Position numbers and translations under genes: made by a program
Notes under the pieces: generated by a model
Database searches by the model: none
What the model was told of the DNA's origin: nothing
The model's input: the letters and a program-made list of their open reading frames with translations, nothing else
NCBI GenBank assembly: GCA_031269945.1
Contig: JAISYK010000007.1
Span: forward strand, 124,001-188,000
Direction of reading: 5' to 3'
Length of the DNA: 64,000 nucleotides
DNA from: Candidatus Endomicrobiellum calonymphae
GTDB taxonomy: Bacteria > Elusimicrobiota > Endomicrobiia > Endomicrobiales > Endomicrobiaceae
In this document: positions 9,300-21,259 of the stretch, in pieces
Position numbering within the stretch: position 1 is the stretch's first letter
How the letters are laid out: each line of letters starts with the position of its first letter

Positions 9300-10268
9300 A
9301 ATTATATTCTAGATTGCACTATTTTTCAATATTAGACAAATAATTAATAATACTTATCGTGATTTATTATGAGTCTCAAGAAAATAATTTCTCTTGGAGA
9401 AACTCGCCATTACAAAAGGTTAAGTAGATAAATCGCTTATTTATTATTTTAAATTTATGTCCTGAACTGAAGTAAAAATTAAGATTTCTCAAAAAACTCT
9501 TTTATAAAATTTGTCATTTTTCAAAGGGAAAAATCCATCTATATCAGCTTCAAGTGCCCTTGCCGAAGTTGTTGTTTCCCAACTGAAACATTTTTATGTG
9601 GCTTATAGATTTATAATTTTTGCATTTGCTTTATCTATAGAAAATCTTTCTGGATGGGCATATTTTTGTTGTGGCTACCTAGCTTTTTATATCAGTTATG
9701 TGGGCAAAAGGCCTCCACATTTCATCATGCTTAAGAGTCAAAAGGACATTTTAGTGATACTAAGTAAAACAAGACCCTCCGAAGGTAATTGCGATAGCTA
9801 CCAAATTTTTAGCATAAATTATCTATAGTATTTTTGCTTGTAAAAATTTGATAATTTACGCGCAGGTCCTTCTTTTTTTCTTTTTATATAAAGTGGCAAC
9901 GTCACATGATGTCATACTTCTTTAAAAATTTTCAAATTTTGGATTTATTAAATTCAACTATTCTTTCCCTTAATCCTGTATTTCGATATTACTTCGCACT
10001 CATAATTATTTTCAGAATACATTTTTACCTATTTTATCTATTTTAAATGGCTTCATCAAGACTTTACATTTTTTATATTTTTGACATAAACTGAGAAACA
10101 GCAGATCCATACAGTCGAACCAACTAGAATATTCAACAATACCAGAGACTCCTTATTGTAGAACTTTTGACTACAAAAAGCCATGAACACTGCCAACTTT
10201 TATCGACTTTTGAGCGATAAATTCTCCTGGAATTCCATAACTTTATAACCGTATATAAGATTATTCAT
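9300..10268 (-). pseudogene. queA: Decayed queA (tRNA ribosyltransferase-isomerase)
   Basis: Read on the minus strand, short stretches in different frames line up in order with QueA, the enzyme that makes epoxyqueuosine in tRNA. IPGEFIAQKSIK lies near 10210-10240, and VLMKPFKIDKIGKNVF near 10030-10080. Next come LPLYIKR near 9890, IYAKN near 9810 and WRPFAHITDIKS near 9690-9720. Then come HPERFSIDKANAKIINL, TTTSARALEA near 9550 and GHKFKIINK near 9430. Stops and frameshifts separate nearly every block, so no protein can be made. It follows the SpoIID gene and the ruv genes, a neighbourhood where queA is common. The plus-strand open frame at 9511-9828 is just the complement of this remnant. 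Confidence 0.85.
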
Positions 10269-10285
10269 CTGTGTATGTGTATTTC

Positions 10286-11437
10286 TCATTCATATGTAAT
10301 CCTTTCGACTTTTGTTCCAGGATAATAATAGCTTAATATTTGTTTGTAAGTTTTTCCTTTATCTGCCATATTTTTTGTCCCCCACTGACATAAGCCTACT
10401 TTATGTCCCCAGCCTTGCCCTTTAAAATAAAATTTATCGCCATCTGTTTTTATTAAATTAAAGTTGTGGCTTTTTATTCTCCAAGCGTCTACTGCAAGTC
10501 TAAACCTGTACGCGTTTATCAAAAATTCCCCGTTAGAATGTGATATTTTTAATTCTTTTGCAACACCTGTGGATGTCTTATTTTTGATTTTAATATTTTT
10601 GATTTTCTCAATATTATTATTTTGAAGTTTTTTTCTTATAATAGTTTCGTCTATGCTACTTTCCCATTTTGTGTAAGGACTGTCATAACAATAACCACAT
10701 CTTACACCTTTTAAATAGGGTGGCGTATATTCCCAGTTCCATATATATTTCGGATTTTCTGTGTGTCCTCCACAGTTTGCGTGAAAGACAGTTTGAGCAA
10801 GTTTTCCATCATAAACCAAAACTTCACATTGGGTTTCTAAAATTGCCTTATTGCACGAATCGACCTCAACTTCTGCTCCACCATAAACTTGACAGTGAGT
10901 TGTAGAACAAACATCAAAACCTTGGTCAGAGTCGGAAGTATCGCAATGTTTATTTAAATTTGAAATAGAATACGTTCTGCTTATCACAGCTTGCGTTTTT
11001 AATGCTTCTATACCCCAACAAGCCCCTACCTCTTTAGGCAAAACTCCTTTCAAATAGTCTTCGATTGGTATCACATTGATAACATTCATTTTGTCTCTTG
11101 TCTTTTTTACTATCAGGTATCCTCTATAAGGTTTAGAATTAGCAAAGATTGTACCATTTAAAGGTTCTATCCTTAAAGGTGGAGATAAAATGTGTTTTTC
11201 AAAACGAATACCTTTTTTAAAACAAAAAATTTTAACGTCACCTTTAGTAAATTTTAATTTTTTGTTAGATGCATCGGATATCAAGAAATCTTTAGAGCTT
11301 CCTGTCGTAAAATCGGAAGCATTGAGTATTATACCGACATTTATAGTTTTTTTAGCTACATCTAGTTCGCACATACAAGAGTCATCACTAATCAGTAAGG
11401 CGATTAATATTATAAAAAATTTAACAAACGTACGCAT
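10286..11437 (-). CDS. SpoIID/LytB-domain protein, probable exported peptidoglycan lytic transglycosylase
   Basis: About 383 aa from the ATG at 11437; the frame extends to a TTG at 11461. From 11437 the N-terminus is a signal peptide (MRTFVKFFIILIALL). The SpoIID domain spans most of the protein: IEDYLKGVLPKEVG carries the likely catalytic glutamate. GIEALKTQAVISRTYS follows it, then HANCGGHTEN and, near the C-terminus, FKGQGWGHKVGLCQWG. In Bacillus SpoIID cleaves peptidoglycan stripped of stem peptides during engulfment; relatives in non-sporeformers are thought to remodel the wall. No sporulation gene is seen here, so a division or wall-turnover role is inferred. Many cysteines suggest disulfides in the periplasm. 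Confidence 0.88.
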   Translation of the reverse strand: MRTFVKFFIILIALLISDDSCMCELDVAKKTINVGIILNASDFTTGSSKDFLISDASNKKLKFTKGDVKIFCFKKGIRFEKHILSPPLRIEPLNGTIFANSKPYRGYLIVKKTRDKMNVINVIPIEDYLKGVLPKEVGACWGIEALKTQAVISRTYSISNLNKHCDTSDSDQGFDVCSTTHCQVYGGAEVEVDSCNKAILETQCEVLVYDGKLAQTVFHANCGGHTENPKYIWNWEYTPPYLKGVRCGYCYDSPYTKWESSIDETIIRKKLQNNNIEKIKNIKIKNKTSTGVAKELKISHSNGEFLINAYRFRLAVDAWRIKSHNFNLIKTDGDKFYFKGQGWGHKVGLCQWGTKNMADKGKTYKQILSYYYPGTKVERITYE

Positions 11438-12102
11438 GTTTTTGGAAAAATAATTTGACAAAACAAATAATGATCGATAAAAATGTAAAACTTAAAAAGT
11501 TATTCATAATATGACTTTATTACAATCACAGCATTCTTAAATGTGATATCCCCTTAGCCTGTTTTTAAAAATCCGTCGTTCCATTGTAAAAATTTATGCA
11601 AAAATTTACAACATATCTACGGATGAAACTGATAGCGATTTGTTTTACTATATAATGCTTTCGATAAGGACTTGGGAGAAGCGAAGTAGAAAAAAAATCA
11701 AAACTATTTCCCTTTGCTAATGTTGCAATTTTTTAATTCGCATCTTACAGCAAAGGATACATTTTCTAAAACTTTTATTTTTTCATTTTATTAAATAAGT
11801 CATAAAAAAATCTTTTTCATAGAGCGAAATATTTAATTCTTTTGAATATTTTACAGTGTCGCTCTTTCTATTCACATATTCTTGTTCATCATTAATCACT
11901 TTTATAACTATAACAATTACTAAACATGGCACACGGCAAATGTGAATTAAATTTCTTAATGCTAGATTTGTATAATACTCGTTTACTTATTCAACTTTGA
12001 TAATAAAAATAATCCTCTTAAAATTTTAAAAATTAATATTAGAACTATAATACTCAGATAATTTTTTAATATGGTCATTTTTTATTTAATGATGTAAAAA
12101 AT
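11438..12102. other. Decayed spacer with a tiny membrane ORF
   Basis: The stretch between ruvB and the SpoIID gene has no intact gene. Just after ruvB on the minus strand, 11983-12078 encodes a 31-residue peptide beginning MTILKNYLSIIVLILIFKIL, with a hydrophobic core. It may be the stump of a lost membrane protein. A second short open stretch near 11800-11900 (minus) reads KYSKELNISLYEKDFF and matches nothing I know. Confidence 0.4.
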
Positions 12103-13110
12103 CTATATTTTTTTTTGAAATTTAGTGCCAATATGTTTGTATCCAATTTCAGTGACAATTCTACCTCTTGAAGTTTTTGCAATAAAACCTGATTTTATAA
12201 GGTAAGGTTCATAGATATCGGTTATAGTATCAGATTCTTCTGATATAGCACTTGCGATGGTATCAATACCTACAGGTCCACCATCAAATTTTTCGATTAT
12301 AATGGTGAGAATTAATCTGTCAATTTTATCTAGCCCGGCACTGTCAACTTCTAAGGCGTCTAAAGCTTCTTTTGCTATTGTATAAGTGATTTTATCATCT
12401 TTTACTTCGGCAAAATCTCTTACTCTTTTTAGGAGTCTATTTACTATTCTCGGCGTTCCTCTTGAACGTCTAGCAATTTCTTCGCTTGCTTTTTCATCAA
12501 TAACGATATTCATTATCATAGCCGATCTATTGACTATTTGTACAAGGTCTTTTATATCATAAAATGCCAAGTGTTCTATGATTCCAAATCTATCTCTTAA
12601 TGGGCTTGATAAAAGTCCTGCTCTTGTTGTCGCACCTACTAATGTGAAATGCGGAACAGGTAACTTAATTGTTTTTGCTGAAGGACCTTGCCCTATTATG
12701 ATATCAAGTTTAAAGTCTTCCATAACTGGGTATAGGGACTCTTCTACAAGGTGATTCATTCTGTGAATTTCGTCTATAAAAAACATGTCTCCGTTAGAAA
12801 GATTTGTGAGGATTGCTGCTAAATCTCCTATCCTTTCTAGAACAGGGCCTGACGTTATTCTTAAATCACAACCCATTTCTTTTGCGATTATGTGGGAAAG
12901 AGTTGTTTTCCCAAGTCCTGGTGGAGCGTAAAATAAACAATGATCTAAAACCTCATGTCTTTTTTTAGAAGCTTTTATAAAAATTTTAAGATTATTTTTA
13001 AGCTTTTCTTGACCTATAAAATCATCAAAATTCTGAGGTCTTAAGAAATTTTCTACTTTGTCTTCTTCAACATGTTTTGAAGCTTCAGTAATTTTTTTTA
13101 CTTCATCCAT
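12103..13110 (-). CDS. ruvB: Holliday junction branch-migration helicase RuvB
   Basis: This is the AAA+ motor of the RuvAB complex, driving branch migration at Holliday junctions. The protein has 335 aa, full length. [16 protein letters not shown] opens the domain, with Walker A at [13 protein letters not shown] (about residue 66), Walker B at [10 protein letters not shown], and sensor 1 at [21 protein letters not shown] winged-helix C-terminus follows ([28 protein letters not shown]). The start has AAAGG upstream. It lies 32 bases downstream of ruvA in the order yebC-ruvC-ruvA-ruvB. Confidence 0.97.
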   Translation of the reverse strand: MDEVKKITEASKHVEEDKVENFLRPQNFDDFIGQEKLKNNLKIFIKASKKRHEVLDHCLFYAPPGLGKTTLSHIIAKEMGCDLRITSGPVLERIGDLAAILTNLSNGDMFFIDEIHRMNHLVEESLYPVMEDFKLDIIIGQGPSAKTIKLPVPHFTLVGATTRAGLLSSPLRDRFGIIEHLAFYDIKDLVQIVNRSAMIMNIVIDEKASEEIARRSRGTPRIVNRLLKRVRDFAEVKDDKITYTIAKEALDALEVDSAGLDKIDRLILTIIIEKFDGGPVGIDTIASAISEESDTITDIYEPYLIKSGFIAKTSRGRIVTEIGYKHIGTKFQKKI

Positions 13111-13142
13111 TTTTTTTTACCTTTAATTAAGAAAAAAATACC

Positions 13143-13763
13143 CTATAAATATTGTAACGACTTTTTTATCAAATTTTCTAAAGTAATGCCATTATTGCAT
13201 TGTTCACAAGCAATTTTTGTTGCTATTTTTGCTTGTTGCTCTTTGTATCCTAAAGCTATCAGACTTGCTATGGTTTCCAAAATTATTGTATTTTCACTTT
13301 CATTTACTTCTATTCCTTTATCATCTTCATTTAAGATATTTATTGTAGATATTTTATCTTTCAAAGCAGCAATGAGTTTGTCAGAAGTTTTTTTTGTAAA
13401 ACCAAATATTTTATTTAATGTTGAAAAATTTTTTGAAATTATTGCAGTTTTGAAATTTGTAAACGATATAGAAACTTTATCCATATATTCCAAAGCTTTT
13501 TTTGCACCAGTTCTTGGAACTTCTCCCTTTATGAGTAAATACATATCTCTTTCTTCTCTTGTTAAAAATCCATATAGATGAACAGGACCACCATAGATTC
13601 CTACTGTATTTTCAACAACGTATATTTTTACCAGATTGCCAATTGTCGGGAATCTTGAAAAAGTAGAAAATGGAACTGATATGTTGTAACCTATTCCATT
13701 TATTTCGAGGATTATATTTTCTTTTGATTTTGAATTAAAAGTTCCGTATAAATAATCTATCAT
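13143..13763 (-). CDS. ruvA: Holliday junction DNA-binding subunit RuvA
   Basis: RuvA tetramers grip the four-way junction and load RuvB. The protein has 206 aa. The N-terminal OB domain is clear (MIDYLYGTFNSKSKENIILE, then VENTVGIYGGPVHLYGFLTREER), and a C-terminal RuvB-binding domain is present (ASLIALGYKEQQA). The two helix-hairpin-helix motifs are unusually degenerate. The first reads PRTGAKKAL where SGVGPKLAL is usual, and the second IFGFTKKTSDKLI where IPGIGKKTAERLI is usual. Each thus loses one of its glycines. It may bind junctions more weakly, but gene order and length argue for a working gene. Confidence 0.9.
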   Translation of the reverse strand: MIDYLYGTFNSKSKENIILEINGIGYNISVPFSTFSRFPTIGNLVKIYVVENTVGIYGGPVHLYGFLTREERDMYLLIKGEVPRTGAKKALEYMDKVSISFTNFKTAIISKNFSTLNKIFGFTKKTSDKLIAALKDKISTINILNEDDKGIEVNESENTIILETIASLIALGYKEQQAKIATKIACEQCNNGITLENLIKKSLQYL

Positions 13764-13840
13764 TCATTATGACTCTCAAAAACTTAAATAAAGTTTCAAA
13801 ATTGGAATCTAGAATATATTCAAATGAGCATTTAGGTTTA

Positions 13841-14314
13841 CTACTTTATACTATTAATATGACACATTGCTATCGCCAGTGCATCTGCAGCATCGTCAGG
13901 AGTTGGCATATTTTTAAGCTTTAAAAGAGTTTTTACCATATATTGAATCTGGTACTTGTCCGATGAACCATATCCAGTTAGTGCTATTTTGACAAGTTTA
14001 GGATTATACTCAAAAAGTGGTATCTTATTTAAAGATATCGTCAAAACAATAGCACCTCTTGCTTGCCAAAGAGACATAGTGCCTTTTGATATTTTAAAAA
14101 AAAACAACTCTTCTATAGCAACGGCGTCAGGTCTGTACTTATCTATAACAAGCTGAAGTTCCATATTAATGCTGCGAAGTCTTTGTCCCAGAGGAATAGA
14201 ATGTGCTGTTTTTATACAACCGTATTCTATAAGATTAATTTTATCTCGAGAAAATGCTTCGGTGACACCCCAACCCGTAACAGAAAGGCCTGGATCAATT
14301 CCAAGTATTATCAT
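13841..14314 (-). CDS. ruvC: Crossover junction endodeoxyribonuclease RuvC
   Basis: This is the Holliday junction resolvase that cuts after RuvAB migration. About 157 aa from the ATG at 14314, where the family's start (MIILGIDPGLSVTGWGV) begins. The frame also opens at a TTG (14338) overlapping the yebC stop, which I judge less likely. Acidic catalytic residues are visible: D7 in GIDPG, glutamates in AIEELFF, and aspartates in the C-terminal PDDAADALAIAM. It belongs to the yebC-ruvCAB unit. Confidence 0.95.
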   Translation of the reverse strand: MIILGIDPGLSVTGWGVTEAFSRDKINLIEYGCIKTAHSIPLGQRLRSINMELQLVIDKYRPDAVAIEELFFFKISKGTMSLWQARGAIVLTISLNKIPLFEYNPKLVKIALTGYGSSDKYQIQYMVKTLLKLKNMPTPDDAADALAIAMCHINSIK

Positions 14315-14334
14315 TTTATTATTATACGAATTGG

Positions 14335-15099
14335 TCAAACTCTTAATTTCTCTATTTCTTTTCTGGAAATATAGAAATTTGAATAGACATTTTTAACATT
14401 ATCATATTCTTCTAGAGCGTCAATAAGGTTTAACATGCGTATCGCGTCATCGCCTGAGAGAGAAACATAAATTTTAGGAATCATAGTGACTTCGGCCGAT
14501 GAAATAGATATCTTCTTTTTTAAATTGTTTTTTACATCTTCAAAAACTGAGGGAGAAGTTATAATTTCATATACATCACTATCTGCTTCATTTTTAAAAT
14601 CTTCTGCTCCAGCTTCTAGAACTGTATTCATTATAATTTCTTCATCCTTTACTGAAAATTTGCTAATAGTTATGTAGCCTTTTCTGGCAAACATCCAACC
14701 TACGCAACCAATTTCAGCAAGATTACCGTTGTATTTTACAAAAATTTTTCTTATATCTGATATCGTTCTATTTTTATTATCAGTTGTTACTTCAACAATT
14801 AGTGCTACCCCTGCAGGTCCATACCCTTCATAAACCATTTCTTCATAAATGATACCGCTACTTCCAAATAACTCTCCTGTACCTCCTTGTATGGCTTTTT
14901 TTATGTTATCCATTGGCATATTCGCTTCCTTAGCGTCTTCTATAGCTTTTCTTAGGCGCGCATTATTTTCAATTTGTGGTCCACTTTCTTTGGTTGCGAC
15001 CAGAATTTCTCTAATAATTTTTGTAAAAATCTTCCCTTTTTTCGCATCTGCTATAGCCTTTTTGTGTTTAATACCAGCCCATTTACTATGACCTGACAT
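14335..15099 (-). CDS. yebC: YebC/TACO1-family protein
   Basis: The protein has 254 aa with the classic start MSGHSKWAGIKHKKAIADAK and the GPAGVALIVEVTTDN segment, followed by GCVGWMF. Members were first called transcription regulators. Work on TACO1 and recent bacterial studies link the family to easing ribosome stalling, notably at proline runs; which role holds here is not visible. AAGGAG sits seven bases before the ATG. Its stop overlaps the long-frame start of ruvC, a common arrangement for ruv operons. Confidence 0.95.
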   Translation of the reverse strand: MSGHSKWAGIKHKKAIADAKKGKIFTKIIREILVATKESGPQIENNARLRKAIEDAKEANMPMDNIKKAIQGGTGELFGSSGIIYEEMVYEGYGPAGVALIVEVTTDNKNRTISDIRKIFVKYNGNLAEIGCVGWMFARKGYITISKFSVKDEEIIMNTVLEAGAEDFKNEADSDVYEIITSPSVFEDVKNNLKKKISISSAEVTMIPKIYVSLSGDDAIRMLNLIDALEEYDNVKNVYSNFYISRKEIEKLRV

Positions 15100-15151
15100 A
15101 CTTTACTCCTTAGCTCATACTTATTTTTATAGTATGAAGAAATAGAATAAA

Positions 15152-15571
15152 TTATATTTTTTTGTATTTGAATCTTAATTCAGATTTCAAATTAATCGCA
15201 GATTTTTTAAGTTGAGATTCTATGCCTGTTGATATACACATGAATTCCCTCCTTCTCTTTTTCATATCATTTGCAAGTTTTACGGCCTCTTTAATTTTTC
15301 TCATTTTTTCTTTATCGGATTGCACTGCAAATTCAGCAACTACATTAATATTGTTATCTATGATTTCTATAAAACCGCCACTAACGATAATTTTTTTTAT
15401 GTATTTTATAGTATTAACTGTTATTTCGCCACTGTTTAACTCTGTTACGATATTTACATGTCCTGGTAATACCATAATCGTCCCACTCGTAGTTGGAAAA
15501 GAAACAGATATTATTTCTTCATTCAATATAGTGCCTTCTGGCGACAAAATTTCTATTTTAAACTTATTCAT
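15152..15571 (-). CDS. atpC: ATP synthase F1 epsilon subunit
   Basis: This is the central-stalk subunit that couples and inhibits F1, 139 aa. The N-terminal beta-sandwich reads FKIEILSPEGTILNEE and FPTTSGTIMVLPGHVNIV, normal for the family. The C-terminal helical hairpin is present (KMRKIKEAVKLANDMKKRR) with a lysine-rich tail. It is the last gene of the atp operon, 39 bases after atpD. Confidence 0.95.
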   Translation of the reverse strand: MNKFKIEILSPEGTILNEEIISVSFPTTSGTIMVLPGHVNIVTELNSGEITVNTIKYIKKIIVSGGFIEIIDNNINVVAEFAVQSDKEKMRKIKEAVKLANDMKKRRREFMCISTGIESQLKKSAINLKSELRFKYKKI

Positions 15572-15610
15572 ACTTTTTTTTATTTATCATACTATACTCT
15601 AACTATGTGA

Positions 15611-17864
<2,254 letters not shown>

Positions 17865-17918
17865 AGTATCTTGAGTTGTATAACGTTTTCTAAAGAAAAA
17901 AATTAGTATTTATTTGTT

Positions 17919-19436
17919 TTAGTGTAAAGATGCTTTCCATTCCTTTATCTCTTTTTCAAGTTCATTTTTGAAATTGTCGTCTATTTTTGTTTCTGCAGAG
18001 AATTTTTTAACAGTTTCAGGATACGCTTTTTTAATAAATTTTATCATTTGTCGTTCTGAAGAGGTAATCTTATCAACATCAATATCATCGAACAGGCCAG
18101 ACGTTACAGAGAAAATTGATAATACTTCGGAAAACTCATCGTAAGGGCTATACTGTAACTGCTTCAAAATTTCGTTAACTCTTTTACCTCTTTCAAGTCT
18201 TTTCAGTGTTTCTTCATCTAAATCATTTCCAAATTGTGTAAAAGCTTGTAATTCTCTAAACTGTGAAAGTTCAAGCCTTAATGACCCTGATAATTGTTTC
18301 ATTGATTTAGTTTGAGCTGCTCCTCCTACTCGAGAAACGGATAGTCCAACGTTAATTGCTGGACGAATTTCTGAATTAAATAAATCAGATTCTAGATATA
18401 TTTGGCCATCAGTAATGGAAATAACGTTTGTAGGAATGTATGCGGATAGGTCATTACCTTGAGTTTCAATAATAGGTAAAGCCGTCAGTGTTCCTCCCCC
18501 TTTTTCATCGGACATCCTAGCAGCTCTTTCTAAAAGTCTTGAATGTAGGTAGAAAATATCACCAGGATATGCTTCACGTCCAGCGGGTCTTTTGATTGAA
18601 AGAGAAATTTGCCTATACGCCCATGCATGTTTTGTTAAGTCATCGTAAACAACCAAAACATCTTCACCTTTATCCATAAAATATTCACCTATTGCACAAG
18701 CTGCAAGAGGTGCAATATATTGCGTTGAAACTGGATCTGAAGCTGTTGCCGCAACTATAACAGTATAATTCATTGCATCTTCATCTTTCAGCTTTGCTGT
18801 AATGGACGCTAAATTAGACCTTTTTTGCCCAATAGAACAATATATACATACTACTCTTTTTAAGTTTATATCAAGTTTTTTTTGATTTATTATAGTATCT
18901 ACTGCTATTGATGTTTTACCTGTACTCTTATCTCCGATTATAAGTTCTCTTTGACCTCTTCCTATTGGGATCATTGCGTCAACAGCTTTTATACCGGTTT
19001 TTAAAGGTCTATCCACTGAACCTCTGTAAATAATGCCCGGTGCTATTTTTTCTACGGGATAATAAAAAACATTCTCATGGTTTAATTTTTTACCATCTAT
19101 TGGTTGTGTTAAAGCATTTACAACTCTTCCTATTATTTTATCAGAAACAGCAACACTTAGGACTTTACCTGTAGATCTGACTTTCATTCCGCACACAACA
19201 TGCCCTGAATTTTTAAGTAAAACTATTGAAACATAATCTTTGTCAATATTTAGAATAAAACCTAGAGATCCATCTTCAAATTTTATTTCTTCATAGTATC
19301 CAGCGTTGGAAAGACCTGAAGCCTTTACAATTTCATCCTCAACAGTTTCAATAACCCCAAAATTTATAAGCTCAGGATTTATCTCTACAGAATTTAATTC
19401 TTTTTCGATTTTTTGTATTATTTCCTCTGGTTTCAT
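17919..19436 (-). CDS. atpA: ATP synthase F1 alpha subunit
   Basis: This is the regulatory nucleotide-binding subunit of the F1 hexamer, 505 aa. The P-loop is GDKSTGKTSIAVDTI (the usual form is GDRQTGKT, so two positions differ). VYDDLTKHAWAYRQ, RPAGREAYPGDIFYLHSRLLERAA and the signature NVGLSVSRVGGAAQ are all intact. The stop codon of atpH overlaps its start by four bases (19433-19436), so the two are translationally coupled. Confidence 0.97.
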   Translation of the reverse strand: MKPEEIIQKIEKELNSVEINPELINFGVIETVEDEIVKASGLSNAGYYEEIKFEDGSLGFILNIDKDYVSIVLLKNSGHVVCGMKVRSTGKVLSVAVSDKIIGRVVNALTQPIDGKKLNHENVFYYPVEKIAPGIIYRGSVDRPLKTGIKAVDAMIPIGRGQRELIIGDKSTGKTSIAVDTIINQKKLDINLKRVVCIYCSIGQKRSNLASITAKLKDEDAMNYTVIVAATASDPVSTQYIAPLAACAIGEYFMDKGEDVLVVYDDLTKHAWAYRQISLSIKRPAGREAYPGDIFYLHSRLLERAARMSDEKGGGTLTALPIIETQGNDLSAYIPTNVISITDGQIYLESDLFNSEIRPAINVGLSVSRVGGAAQTKSMKQLSGSLRLELSQFRELQAFTQFGNDLDEETLKRLERGKRVNEILKQLQYSPYDEFSEVLSIFSVTSGLFDDIDVDKITSSERQMIKFIKKAYPETVKKFSAETKIDDNFKNELEKEIKEWKASLH

Positions 19437-19789
19437 AAATTCTCTTTTATATCCCTTAATATTCTTTCTATTGTTCCTGAAATACTGTAATTCAAAATAA
19501 AATCATCATACTCAAAACGTATACCACCTATTATGTTACTATCATCGCGTTTAAACAAGATTTTTTTATTATGAAACATCATATTGATTTTTTTTTTGTT
19601 TAAATCACTTAGTTCCCCAGAGAAACTTACTACAACATTATTATGTTTAATTCCTTTCGATAATAAATTTGAAAATACTTTAAGTTCTTCTCTTGAAAAA
19701 TTTAAAAAAATCCAATCCCAACATTTTGAAGAAAGATAATCATATTTTATGACAGAATCTACAAGTTCTTCAATTCTTAATCTTTTCAT
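19433..19789 (-). CDS. atpH: ATP synthase delta subunit, unusually short
   Basis: Only 118 aa, against about 175-185 for typical delta/OSCP. The C-terminal half is recognisable: VVVSFSGELSDLNKKKI is followed by NIIGGIRFEYDDFILNYSIS and GTIERILRDIKENL, the domain that binds the b stalk. The N-terminal six-helix bundle that caps the alpha subunits is missing or reduced to about 50 residues that I cannot align. The gene overlaps atpF upstream (20 bases) and atpA downstream (4 bases), so it is compact and not freshly broken. Function as delta is inferred from position and the C-terminus. Confidence 0.8.
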   Translation of the reverse strand: MKRLRIEELVDSVIKYDYLSSKCWDWIFLNFSREELKVFSNLLSKGIKHNNVVVSFSGELSDLNKKKINMMFHNKKILFKRDDSNIIGGIRFEYDDFILNYSISGTIERILRDIKENL

Positions 19790-20279
19790 CTATTTTTTTT
19801 AAAGCTCGCGATATAAGTTTTTGTTTTTCATCATTACTAAATAAATCCGATAATATTCTTAATATAATTTTTTTAGAAACGTCAATAGACATTTTCTCTA
19901 CTTGATTATTCATAATTTCGAATTCTTCTGCAGCTCTTTGTTTGGCATCGTCTAAAATTCGTTCCGAATTGCGGGCTGCCTCAGCAATCGCCCTTTTTTT
20001 TGCTTCTACAATTGAAACCCTTGCAGTTTCTATCAATGTGGCAGCATTATTTTTAGCCTCGAAGAGCAGCTTTTCCTTTTCTTTTTTTGCGTTTTCTAAA
20101 ATAATTTTTGCACTGTCACTTTCTAACAGAGATTTCTCTATTTTAGATTTTCTTTCATCAAGTATTTTTTTTAACGGGACATACAAAAACTTTTTAAGAA
20201 TAAAAGCTATTACTAAAAAATTCACGATTTGAAATAAAAATAATTTTACTTCTAAACCAAACTTCTGTGTTATTTCCAT
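19770..20279 (-). CDS. atpF: ATP synthase Fo b subunit
   Basis: This is the peripheral-stalk subunit: one N-terminal membrane helix (VKLFLFQIVNFLVIAFILKK) followed by a long, charged coiled coil (for example DSAKIILENAKKEKEKLLFEA). About 169 aa from the ATG at 20279. The frame also opens upstream at 20303, overlapping the end of atpE. I preferred 20279 because the membrane helix then begins at the usual distance from the start. Confidence 0.93.
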   Translation of the reverse strand: MEITQKFGLEVKLFLFQIVNFLVIAFILKKFLYVPLKKILDERKSKIEKSLLESDSAKIILENAKKEKEKLLFEAKNNAATLIETARVSIVEAKKRAIAEAARNSERILDDAKQRAAEEFEIMNNQVEKMSIDVSKKIILRILSDLFSNDEKQKLISRALKKIDEKIKN

Positions 20280-20292
20280 TTTTTTTCTTTTT

Positions 20293-20511
<219 letters not shown>

Positions 20512-20524
20512 TTACTAATCTTAC

Positions 20525-21259
20525 TCATATAGTGTGCGGTTTATCTGTCATTATATGCATAAATACCAATGTTAGCATTGCAAAAATCATCGCTTGAATA
20601 ATGGCGACTAAAAATTCAAGCAACATGAAAGGTAGTGGCAACCCAAGGGGAAATATACCATACATGGTCGCCATAATTCTTTCTCCTGATAAAATATTAC
20701 CAAACAAACGAAAGGAAAATGAAATAATTTTTGTTATTTCATTTAAAAATTCTAAAATGCCAACGAATAAAAACACAGGAAATATTCTAAAAGTGATAAA
20801 CCTTGTAAAATAAGCTTTGATTCCAGCACATTTTATACTGAGATAATGTGTTACAACCACAGAAATGACTGCCAATGCGAGAGTAAAGTTCAAATCAGTA
20901 CTAGCAGCCCTTAAGAGCGGTACTTTGTTACAACTCTTTGACATCGGCATTTTAAGTATTATTAATTCGAATCCTGGAAGCTGTGCGATCAAATTTGAAA
21001 TTAACATAAATATAAAAAACGATAAAACCCACGGACATATAAAAGAAGCCCTTTCTCCTGCAATTTCTTCGGTAATTTTAATAAAATAATCAATGACCAT
21101 CTCAACCGCATTTTGCAGTGGAGTTGGCTCCAGAGAAACCACTCTGTTTATTGCCAAAACAAACAAAACAACTACAACATCAGAGATAATTGTAGCAGCA
21201 ACAGCATTTGTTACAGGAAAATTTGCTACCGAAAATAATACATCTGGCCTTACTTGCAT
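20525..21259 (-). CDS. atpB: ATP synthase Fo a subunit
   Basis: This is the membrane stator subunit that forms the ion half-channels, 244 aa with five to six hydrophobic segments. FRLFGNILSGERIMA contains the essential arginine that faces the c-ring carboxylate, and the last helices (FLVAIIQAMIFAMLTLVFM) are typical. It is the first gene of the operon, followed by atpE 31 bases later. The ATG at 21259 has an AGG nine bases upstream. It is preceded by a leader of about 150 bases and a near-consensus promoter. Confidence 0.96.
   Translation of the reverse strand: MQVRPDVLFSVANFPVTNAVAATIISDVVVVLFVLAINRVVSLEPTPLQNAVEMVIDYFIKITEEIAGERASFICPWVLSFFIFMLISNLIAQLPGFELIILKMPMSKSCNKVPLLRAASTDLNFTLALAVISVVVTHYLSIKCAGIKAYFTRFITFRIFPVFLFVGILEFLNEITKIISFSFRLFGNILSGERIMATMYGIFPLGLPLPFMLLEFLVAIIQAMIFAMLTLVFMHIMTDKPHTI

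Noticed and set aside
9511..9828. Plus-strand 105-codon open frame
   Set aside because: It is the complement of the decayed queA, whose motifs appear on the minus strand.
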